From the NCBI GenBank assembly GCA_023457135.1, contig JAEWMO010000052.1, positions 1 to 11,192 of the forward strand: a DNA stretch of 11,192 nt. Reading direction: 5' to 3'. Under the pieces are notes generated by a model, which was not told the origin of the DNA, ran no database searches, and saw only the letters and a list, made by a program, of their open reading frames with translations. A program made the position numbers and the translations under genes. Of the stretch, positions 1 through 5,899 are shown piece after piece (position 1 is the stretch's first letter; every line of letters begins with the position of its first letter). The stretch is from Methanobacteriota archaeon (GTDB lineage Archaea; Halobacteriota; Methanomicrobia; Methanomicrobiales; Methanoculleaceae).

Positions 1-502
1 CGATATGGTCGCACCGGCCCGCGAGCGAAGCGATATCCCTGAAGATATCCTCCTCAACCAGCCGGTTGACCGAGACCTCGCGCGATACGGCGAGTTTGCC
101 GATCGTATAGCCGGCAAACCCGACCGAAACGCCGTTCCGTTCGATGATGACCGGCTCCTGCCGGTCCCCGGTCGCCGATCCTCCGATCCCGGTGATGCCG
201 CGGCTCTCGAGCGCATCGATGGTGTTCCTGAAACCCTCGGCCCCCCGATCGCCGGAGTGGTTGTTTGCGACGCTCATAACGTCGAACCCGGCATCCACCA
301 GGTACCCGGCAGCGTCCGGGGACGTGAAGATCACGTGGTGCTTCTCCGCCTGTTCCCCGGTCTCCGAGAGGGTCGTCTCCAGGTTCCCGAAGAGGATGTC
401 TTTCCCATCGAGGATATGCTGGACTTCCGTAAACGGGTGCCGGCCGTCCCCTGTCCGCAGCCAGATGTCACCGGCCGCTATCAGTCTGATCTGGTTATGC
501 AT
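1..502 (-). CDS. CapA-family (poly-gamma-glutamate capsule type) metallophosphatase, N-terminal part, truncated by window edge
   Basis: Reading the minus strand from ATG at 502 gives 167 codons that remain open to the left edge, so only the N-terminal part is seen. Motifs of the PGA_cap/CapA calcineurin-like phosphoesterase fold are visible: GD at residues 11-12 (AAGDIWLR), GNLET at 39-43, and ANNHSGDRG at 79-87. Together these supply the usual metal-binding Asp, Asn and His positions. Family members occur in capsule and surface polymer loci and are predicted metal-dependent hydrolases; the exact reaction is unknown for most. There is no signal peptide in the visible N-terminus, so a cytoplasmic location is likely. 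The start overlaps the last 22 bp of the upstream CapK-like gene (stop at 481), which suggests co-transcription and translational coupling. A weak purine-rich GAGAGAGA tract precedes the ATG. The family call is fairly sure; the substrate is not known. Confidence 0.85.
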   Translation of the reverse strand, partial: MHNQIRLIAAGDIWLRTGDGRHPFTEVQHILDGKDILFGNLETTLSETGEQAEKHHVIFTSPDAAGYLVDAGFDVMSVANNHSGDRGAEGFRNTIDALESRGITGIGGSATGDRQEPVIIERNGVSVGFAGYTIGKLAVSREVSVNRLVEEDIFRDIASLAGRCDHI

Positions 503-1902
503 TCTCTCTCACACTCTGACATGCCCCAGCGGTCCGGCGGCAGGTCCTGTATCAGGAACTGGTACTTTCCCCGCCGGGTGCGGGGGATCTTTGCGACGAA
601 GCGGATGGTCACATCCACGTCGCCTTCAAACTTCTTCTCGAGTTCCCGAAGGATCCACTCCGTGTCCTCTTCGGTATACCCCGGTCGCTTCACGATCCGC
701 ATCAGGACCTTCCCCGCCTCCTTCTGGTAGAACTGGAACTGCGCAACGTTGTCAAAGACGCCGGAGTGCATGTTCACCGCCGTCATGGAGATGAGCCGGT
801 GGTCCTTCGTCACGATGAACTCCTGGAGCCTCCCTTCCACCTTCTCGAGCAGCGGGTAGGCACGGCCGCAGGAGCATGGTCCGCCCCCGAGCACCGCAGC
901 GTCCATGGTCCGGTAGCGGATGAAGGGGAAGACGGGGTTGATGAGGCTCGTCGTGATCACCTCGCCCATCTCTCCCGGCTTCGTTACGGGTTGCCCGTCT
1001 CTCCCGATCAGCTCGACGATGCCGTATTCGGGGAAGATGTGGTAGTGGGTGCTCTCCTCGCATTCCCCGGCGAGGACCGTCTGCTCGGAGTTGCCATACC
1101 AGGAGAAGACCCGGCACCCGAAGGCCTCGGAGAGCAGGCTCCGCTGCCAGGGGTAGAGGTTCTCGGACCCGCAGAGGATCGCCTTCACGGTCGGGAACGG
1201 TTCGATGCCGTTCTCCACCATGTAGCGGGCGAGGACCACGGCCATCGATGGGTATGCCTGGATGAACCGGGGCTGGAACTCCCGGATCCGGTCAATGTAG
1301 CCCGGCAGGGTCTCCTCGGTCATCTGGTGGGAGGACATCAGCAGCCATCGCCCGAAGAGGGCCTTCTTCCAGTGGACATTGTCTTTGCCGGAGCCGACGA
1401 CGTAACCACGAAGGATGACGCAGCGGTCGCGGAACCGGTAGCCGACGCGGTCCCACTGGGTCTTCATGAACGCCCACTCCCTGGCCCGTGAGGCTCCCTT
1501 CTCGTAGTAGAACCCGACCGGGATACCGGTGGAGCCGCCGGTGGTGACGTACTCGAAGGCCGACTCCGGGTAGTTTCTGGCCTTCAGGTCGGAGAGGTTG
1601 TTCTGGATGATCTCCTTTGTCAGGAAAGGGAGGAGGGCAAGGTCTGCGGGGGTCGCTATGTCCTCCGGTGCGAGGCCCCGCTCCCGGAAGACCCGGCGGT
1701 AGTAGGGAACGTTCTCGTAGGCGTGGTCGAGCAGGTGCGAGAGCGCCTCTGTCTGGTAAGCCGCGAGTTTCTCCTGACTCCACCGCCGGGACTCCCGCAG
1801 AAAAGCGTAGGTTTTTCTGTATGCTGAGTATGCCGGAAGAATCTGAAGTGCCCGGGCTGTCACAGAATTTTCAAGCCGGAGAGCCTTCAATCTCCGATAC
1901 AT
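481..1902 (-). CDS. CapK/PaaK-like adenylate-forming enzyme, copy 1
   Basis: A 473-residue member of the phenylacetate-CoA ligase/CapK branch of the ANL superfamily, which activates a carboxylate as an acyl-adenylate. Numbering from the chosen start: nucleotide-binding loop TTGGSTG at 120-126, YGNSE (A5) at 269-273, YRTMD (A7, ribose-binding Asp) at 330-334, CSCGR at 343-347, and RGK with the probable catalytic Lys446 in the C-terminal domain. An earlier in-frame ATG at 1929 exists. ATG at 1902 is preferred because from there the first 25 residues align without gaps with copies 2 and 3, and every motif then falls at the same residue number in all three. A GGGTGTGCA stretch lies just upstream. 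The gene overlaps the following CapA-like gene by 22 bp. Substrate and acceptor (CoA, amine or glycan) cannot be read from sequence; annotation as F390 synthetase or phenylacetate-CoA ligase would be over-specific. Confidence 0.9.
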   Translation of the reverse strand: MYRRLKALRLENSVTARALQILPAYSAYRKTYAFLRESRRWSQEKLAAYQTEALSHLLDHAYENVPYYRRVFRERGLAPEDIATPADLALLPFLTKEIIQNNLSDLKARNYPESAFEYVTTGGSTGIPVGFYYEKGASRAREWAFMKTQWDRVGYRFRDRCVILRGYVVGSGKDNVHWKKALFGRWLLMSSHQMTEETLPGYIDRIREFQPRFIQAYPSMAVVLARYMVENGIEPFPTVKAILCGSENLYPWQRSLLSEAFGCRVFSWYGNSEQTVLAGECEESTHYHIFPEYGIVELIGRDGQPVTKPGEMGEVITTSLINPVFPFIRYRTMDAAVLGGGPCSCGRAYPLLEKVEGRLQEFIVTKDHRLISMTAVNMHSGVFDNVAQFQFYQKEAGKVLMRIVKRPGYTEEDTEWILRELEKKFEGDVDVTIRFVAKIPRTRRGKYQFLIQDLPPDRWGMSECERECITRSD

Positions 1903-2022
1903 TATTGCACACCCATCGGGAGTGCTCATGTCGATCTTTCTGCTTAAAGCTTTGCTCTCGATAGGCGGAGCGGCACCGACGATGTGACGGAGACGGCAGG
2001 TCCCCGGACGGGACGGAGGTGT

Positions 2023-2214
2023 TCAGAAGAAGTTCTCGGAGTAGGGTATGGATACCTGGTCGCGGTCGGATGCGCGGCAGAAATGCTTTAAAAATTCCGG
2101 GAACAGGGCTTTTTCGGTGATGACAACCCAGATGTCGCTGCAGGCGCCCGAACCGTTGCCCTCCCAGGAGCGGAACGAGACATCGTCCAGAGCAAGGAGG
2201 CGGAGTGCGACCAT
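2023..2214 (-). CDS. Small hypothetical protein (63 aa)
   Basis: I do not recognise this protein. Support for a real gene: ATG at 2214 is preceded by a good ribosome binding site (GAGGT, 6 nt spacer), and 47 of the 62 codons after the ATG end in G or C, in a patch that is more AT-rich than the surrounding genes. An in-frame TGA four codons upstream excludes an N-terminal extension. The product is soluble-looking, with SWEGNGSGACSDIWVV at about 16-31 and two cysteines (25 and 46). There is no membrane segment and no DSL phosphopantetheine site, so it is not an obvious acyl carrier protein. It lies 120 bp upstream of CapK copy 1 on the same strand and could share a transcript with it. It may instead be a remnant of a larger gene. 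Confidence 0.5.
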   Translation of the reverse strand: MVALRLLALDDVSFRSWEGNGSGACSDIWVVITEKALFPEFLKHFCRASDRDQVSIPYSENFF

Positions 2215-2235
2215 GCCCCTACCTCACGTGTTTGC

Positions 2236-2244
2236 GTATATAAT
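2236..2244 (-). promoter_or_regulatory. TATA-like element before the 63-aa gene
   Basis: ATTATATAC on the minus strand sits 23-29 nt before the ATG at 2214. A normal archaeal TATA-to-start distance would put transcription initiation almost at the ATG, which conflicts with use of the GAGGT ribosome binding site. Either the message is leaderless or this AT patch is not the promoter used. The element is nearly symmetric and could also be read on the plus strand. Confidence 0.3.
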
Positions 2245-2336
2245 GGTTGCTATCCTGTGGCCGGGTGCCGTAACCGGGCGGCTCTCCCCCCGGTCCGGCC
2301 CGCGGCCGATCCAGCAGAGCCCGACCGGCCGCGGAG

Positions 2337-2350
2337 AAAGATATATAGAC
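2337..2350 (+). promoter_or_regulatory. TATA box of Fem-like gene 1
   Basis: AAAGATATATAGAC has the purine/A stretch plus TATATA expected of an archaeal BRE/TATA pair. It lies about 63 nt before the ATG at 2410, predicting a leader of about 35-45 nt. A second GGGGTGAT motif (2355-2362) lies within that leader. Confidence 0.6.
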
Positions 2351-2409
2351 CAGAGGGGTGATTAGAGGTCGCCGAACGGCAAACCGGGTTACGAGAAGAT
2401 GGTGATGGA

Positions 2410-3429
2410 ATGACAGTGACCAAAGTCGACGATAGAGATGCCTGGGACACGTTCATCGATGAGAGTCCTTCCGGGCTGCTCTTTCACAAATGGGACTACC
2501 TGCACCTGACGGCAAAGCACACCGGGAGCACGCTCCTCCCGTACGCGGTCTACAAGGGAGACGAGCCCGTCTGTGTCTTCCCGCTCTTTTGCCGGCGGAT
2601 GCACGGCATCAATGCAATCTTTTCCCCTCCGCCCCTCACCGTGATGCCTCATCTCGGGTGCGTCATGAGCAAGGGATTTTCAGGGCTCAAACAGAGCAAG
2701 AAGGAGTCCCTGCTCGGGATGGTCGCGGGGGAGATCCGGGACGAGATTCAGGCCATCAGCCCGAACTACCTCTCGATAACGTTTGTCCCGGAGTTCAACG
2801 ATATCCGCCACTACCTCTGGGACCGGTGCGACGCGAAGGTCCGGTATACCTACACCATCAACCTGGAGCGATCGACCGGGGATCTCTGGAACAACCTCCA
2901 CTACAAGCTCCGGAACAAACTCAAAAAGGAGGAGAAGGCCGGTCTCCGTCTCGAGAGGAGCAGCGACGTCTCCACGCTCCACCGGCTCATCGCCGAGCGT
3001 TACCGGGACCCGTCGCTTGACATCCCGCCGATCAAGCGGGAGTACCTCGAAGATCTCGTGCGTGCCTACCCGGACAGGATCGGGATATACTGCCTCTACG
3101 ATGCAGAGGACGAGGTCACGGGCGTGGTGGCGACCCAGGAGTACAAGCGGTTCCTGCTCTGGATAGGGACGCCGAAGGTCGAGAAGACCGCTCATGCCGG
3201 AAACGAGTATCTCCAGTGGCTCCTGATCCAGCGTGCGAAAGCCGAAGGCTACAGGACGTTTGAGAACATGGGGGCGAATAACCCGGATCTCGTCTTCTTC
3301 AAATCACGGTTCAGCCCGGACCTCACGATGTACTTCGAGATCGAGAAGAAAGACACCCTCGGAGCGTTCTCCGAGTGGGCATACCTCTCCTTTGTGAAGA
3401 AGCTGATGGTGGCAGCCGACAGGGTTTAG
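2410..3429 (+). CDS. FemAB/GNAT-like (Acetyltransf_6 type) acyltransferase, paralog 1
   Basis: A 339-residue soluble protein of the FemAB-like/GNAT group, whose members transfer aminoacyl or acyl groups to cell-wall or surface precursors. The N-terminus has the WDTFIDESPSGLLFHKWDYL pattern (12-31). A basic, probably helical stretch lies at 166-178. The C-terminal half carries the GNAT-like core: QEYKRFLLWIGTP (243-255), NEYLQWLL (265-272) and ENMGANNPDLVFFKSRF (285-301), all shared with the next two genes. Length and layout fit a double-GNAT Fem fold. The ATG is chosen because GGTGAT lies just before it and because the start matches paralogs 2 and 3. The gene has its own TATA box and is divergent from the leftward genes. 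The acyl donor is unknown; the adjacent CapK-like enzymes are obvious candidates for supplying it (inference). Confidence 0.8.
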   Translation: MTVTKVDDRDAWDTFIDESPSGLLFHKWDYLHLTAKHTGSTLLPYAVYKGDEPVCVFPLFCRRMHGINAIFSPPPLTVMPHLGCVMSKGFSGLKQSKKESLLGMVAGEIRDEIQAISPNYLSITFVPEFNDIRHYLWDRCDAKVRYTYTINLERSTGDLWNNLHYKLRNKLKKEEKAGLRLERSSDVSTLHRLIAERYRDPSLDIPPIKREYLEDLVRAYPDRIGIYCLYDAEDEVTGVVATQEYKRFLLWIGTPKVEKTAHAGNEYLQWLLIQRAKAEGYRTFENMGANNPDLVFFKSRFSPDLTMYFEIEKKDTLGAFSEWAYLSFVKKLMVAADRV

Positions 3430-3443
3430 GCGCCGCTGCCTGA

Positions 3444-3471
3444 CCCCCTCCCTCTCTTCTTCTGTCTCCCC
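3444..3471 (+). terminator. Pyrimidine-rich tract after Fem-like gene 1
   Basis: A 28-nt stretch of almost pure C and T begins 15 nt after the stop codon. Pyrimidine-rich tracts can act in archaeal termination, but this one has no long T run. A T5 stretch at 3554-3558 is a second weak candidate. Confidence 0.3.
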
Positions 3472-3602
3472 GTCGGCCACCCGGCAATGGGTACTATCCT
3501 CTGGCCCCCGTTTGTGGAGTCCTGATGGTCTAAACGGCATTTACGGATCCTCGTTTTTAACGGGGGCCGCGGCTCCCTGTCCCGCCGCGATCCCGACAGC
3601 CG

Positions 3603-3617
3603 CTATATTTATATATG
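3603..3617 (+). promoter_or_regulatory. TATA box of Fem-like gene 2
   Basis: CTATATTTATATATG is a strong archaeal TATA element, in a GC-rich background, about 60 nt before the TTG start at 3676. The spacing matches the other two Fem-like genes. Confidence 0.65.
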
Positions 3618-3620
3618 TGG

Positions 3621-3657
3621 TTGCCGGAGAAAAACACCTGCCGGAACACTCCGGCAA
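3621..3657 (+). promoter_or_regulatory. Inverted repeats in the leader of Fem-like gene 2
   Basis: TTGCCGGA (3621-3628) and TGCCGGA (3639-3645) can each pair with TCCGGCA(A) at 3650-3657. The nearer pair forms a perfect 7-bp stem with a 4-nt ACAC loop. The farther pair forms an 8-bp stem around a 21-nt loop. Both lie between the TATA box and the GGGAGG ribosome binding site, so they could be an operator or mutually exclusive mRNA hairpins. Confidence 0.4.
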
Positions 3658-3675
3658 GGCGGGAGGGACAACACT

Positions 3676-4704
3676 TTGCCAGTCAAGGTCATCACTGACA
3701 GAGACACCTGGGACACGTTCGTCGACGAGAGCCCTTCGGGCCTTCTCTTCCACAGGTGGGACTTCTTAACGATCACAGAGCGGCACACCGGGTATACGCT
3801 ATACCCGTACGGCATCTACAAGGGCGACGAGCTCGTCGCCGTCTGCCCCCTCTTCTGCAGGCAGGCAAACGGCCTCTCCATCGTGCTCTCGCCGCCTCCC
3901 ATGCAGGCGGTCATCCCGTACCTCGGGGTAGTGATGAGCAGGGATTACGCCGCGGCAAAGCAGAGCAAGAAGGAGTCGATCCTGCAGGTGGTCGCGGACG
4001 GGCTCTCGGAGGTGTGCCGCGACCTCGCACCGAACTACCTCTCGATAACCTTCGTTCCGGGCTTTCACGACATCCGCCCGTTCATCTGGGACGGTTACCT
4101 GACCGGGATCAACTACTCGTACGCGATCGATCTTACGCCGCCTCTCGAGTCCCTCTGGGGAGACCTGAACGCGAGGCTCAGGACGAGCCTCAGGCGGTTC
4201 GAGAGGGAAGGCTACTATCTGGAGGAGGCGAGCGACCTCACCCTCTTCTACGAGACGGTGCGCCAGCGGTTCAGTCGGCCGGAGATAAATATCCCGATGA
4301 TCACCCGTGACTACTTTGAGGATATCTTCCGGGCGTACCCGGAATACGTCCATGTCTATCACCTCTACGACCGCGACGGAGACCCGAAAGGAGTCGTCAT
4401 GACCCAGGAGTACAAGCGCTACATCCTCTGGGTGGGGGGACCGAAGATCGAGGGCACGTCGGCGAACGAGTATCTCCAGTGGTCCCTGCTCCGGGACGCC
4501 AAAGAAAAGGGCTTCACGGAGCTTGAGAACACCGGGGCGAACAACCCGAACCTGAACATGCACAAGGCGAAGTACAACCCCGAGCTCTCGATCTTCTTTG
4601 AGGTGAGCAGGAAAGACGGCGTGGGCAGGGTTGCGGAGTGGGCCTACAGCAACATCATCAACAGGCCCCAGATCAAAAAGATGGTGGTCCCCTACATCAG
4701 GTGA
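3676..4704 (+). CDS. FemAB/GNAT-like acyltransferase, paralog 2 (TTG start)
   Basis: A 342-residue paralog of its two neighbours with the same order of motifs: DRDTWDTFVDESPSGLLFHRWDF at 8-30, QEYKR at 244-248, NEYLQW at 264-269, and ENTGANNPNLNMHKAKY at 284-300. Compared with paralogs 1 and 3, the last motif is altered (FFKSRF becomes MHKAKY) and the basic helix near 167-176 is rearranged (ARLRTSLRRF), so its acceptor or donor may differ. The start is a TTG, supported by GGGAGG 9 nt upstream and by gap-free alignment of the N-termini; no in-frame ATG fits. The gene has its own TATA box and hairpin-containing leader. Nucleotide similarity to paralogs 1 and 3 is only moderate, indicating older duplication than seen among the CapK copies. 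The family call is good; the chemistry is inferred. Confidence 0.8.
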   Translation: MPVKVITDRDTWDTFVDESPSGLLFHRWDFLTITERHTGYTLYPYGIYKGDELVAVCPLFCRQANGLSIVLSPPPMQAVIPYLGVVMSRDYAAAKQSKKESILQVVADGLSEVCRDLAPNYLSITFVPGFHDIRPFIWDGYLTGINYSYAIDLTPPLESLWGDLNARLRTSLRRFEREGYYLEEASDLTLFYETVRQRFSRPEINIPMITRDYFEDIFRAYPEYVHVYHLYDRDGDPKGVVMTQEYKRYILWVGGPKIEGTSANEYLQWSLLRDAKEKGFTELENTGANNPNLNMHKAKYNPELSIFFEVSRKDGVGRVAEWAYSNIINRPQIKKMVVPYIR

Positions 4705-4727
4705 GCCGGCGAGGGCGGTCCCCGGAT

Positions 4728-4745
4728 TCCGGGGGCGCCCCCGGA
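4728..4745. repeat. 18-bp perfect palindrome between Fem-like genes 2 and 3
   Basis: TCCGGGGGCGCCCCCGGA is fully self-complementary and starts 24 nt after the stop of Fem-like gene 2. It could form a very stable hairpin at the transcript 3' end, but no T run follows, so it is not a classic intrinsic terminator. A role in mRNA stability or protein binding is possible. Confidence 0.45.
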
Positions 4746-4793
4746 TCACCCGAAAGCGGGACAGCCCCTCATGAAGGGAGACCTGACGGAGAA

Positions 4794-4806
4794 GAATATA
4801 TATTAC
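4794..4806 (+). promoter_or_regulatory. TATA box of Fem-like gene 3
   Basis: GAATATATATTAC lies about 60-65 nt before the ATG at 4866, the same arrangement as in the other two Fem-like genes. This supports separate transcription of gene 3 although it follows gene 2 by only 161 bp. Confidence 0.6.
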
Positions 4807-4865
4807 CTTATGCTATTCTGCACCTGGCTGCCGGCTGTGAACGACCGGCCGGAAGTCCGGGGCCT

Positions 4866-5897
4866 ATGTCGCTTGAACTCATACGCGATCGGGAGATCTG
4901 GGATGCATTCGTTGATGCGAGCAGGTACGGGCTGCTCTTCCATAAGTGGGACTACATAACGATCACGGCGCAGCACGCGGATTACCGGCTCCTGCCGTAC
5001 GGGGTCTACAGCGGGGAAGAACTCGTCTGCCTCGTCCCGCTCTATCTCAAGAGCACGCACGGGGTGAAGACGCTCTTCTCGCCCCCGCCCATGCAGGCGG
5101 TCATTCCCTACCAGGGGTTCATCCCGGGAGGTGGCTTTGATACCCTGAAGCAGGACGGGAAGGAGGAGATCATGAAGCTCGTCGCGAGCGACCTCTCTGC
5201 GGAGATCGATACGATCTCGCCGCATTACCTCTCCCTGGTCCTCGTGCCGGGCCTCGCCGATGTCAGGCCGTTCCTCTGGAAGGGCTACACCACGAGGATC
5301 CACTATACCTACACGATCGACCTCTCCCGGTCCCTTCAGGCGATCCAGAACGGGTTTCACTACAAACTCCGGAACAGGATCCGAAAAGCCGAGGAGGCGG
5401 GAATGAGTCTCGAGCGGAGCACCGATATCGCGCCGCTGTACGCAGCGATATCCGAGCGGTTCAGCGAGCCCGATATGAATATCCCGATGGTCAGCAGGAG
5501 TTACTTTGATGACCTCTTCAGAGCATACCCGGACGCTCTCGCGGCGTATTATCTCCGCGATCGCGAAGGTGCGCTCACGGGTGCCGTCGCCGTCCAGGAG
5601 TACAAACGGTTCCTGCTCTGGATGGGCACCCCGCGGATCGAGAGCACCCGTGCCGAAAACGAGTATCTCCAGTGGCTCCTTGTCCGGCATGCACAGGCAG
5701 AAGGCTACCGGGCGTTCGAGAACGCCGGGGCGAACACCCCGGACCTGAACTTCTTCAAATCCCGATTCTGTTCGGGTCTCGACATCTACATGGAGATCTG
5801 CAGGAAAGATCTGGTCGGGTCCCTTGCGGAGTGGGCATACAGCTCGATCGCGACCAGACCCTGGCTGAAACGCCGGGTCGCCTCCTACGTCGACTGA
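4866..5897 (+). CDS. FemAB/GNAT-like acyltransferase, paralog 3
   Basis: A 343-residue paralog with DREIWDAFVDASRYGLLFHKWDY (8-30), a basic helix HYKLRNRIRKAEEAG (165-179), QEYKRFLLWMGTP (244-256), NEYLQWLL (265-272) and ENAGANTPDLNFFKSRF (285-301). The C-terminal half is closer to paralog 1 than to paralog 2. The reading frame stays open upstream to 4638, inside gene 2, but the ATG at 4866 is chosen because homology to paralogs 1 and 2 starts there and a TATA box lies between. The ribosome binding site is weak (CCGGGG). The stop codon is only 2 bp from the stop of the convergent CapK copy 2, so any transcript must end inside, or run antisense to, that gene. The predicted role is transfer of an activated acyl or aminoacyl group; the substrate is unknown. 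Confidence 0.8.
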   Translation: MSLELIRDREIWDAFVDASRYGLLFHKWDYITITAQHADYRLLPYGVYSGEELVCLVPLYLKSTHGVKTLFSPPPMQAVIPYQGFIPGGGFDTLKQDGKEEIMKLVASDLSAEIDTISPHYLSLVLVPGLADVRPFLWKGYTTRIHYTYTIDLSRSLQAIQNGFHYKLRNRIRKAEEAGMSLERSTDIAPLYAAISERFSEPDMNIPMVSRSYFDDLFRAYPDALAAYYLRDREGALTGAVAVQEYKRFLLWMGTPRIESTRAENEYLQWLLVRHAQAEGYRAFENAGANTPDLNFFKSRFCSGLDIYMEICRKDLVGSLAEWAYSSIATRPWLKRRVASYVD

Positions 5898-5899
5898 CC

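Noticed and set aside
5..730. Long plus-strand frames at 5-730 and 144-794
   Set aside because: They are antisense to the CapA-like and CapK-like genes, have no family motifs and consist of arginine/proline-rich shadow sequence from GC-biased codons.
2023..2214. Small protein as an acyl carrier protein for the CapK-like enzymes
   Set aside because: No DSL-type serine motif for phosphopantetheine and no four-helix pattern, so the attractive carrier idea has no sequence support.
4638..4865. N-terminal extension of Fem-like gene 3 into gene 2
   Set aside because: The extension has no similarity to the paralogs and crosses the palindrome and TATA box; the ATG at 4866 matches paralog starts.
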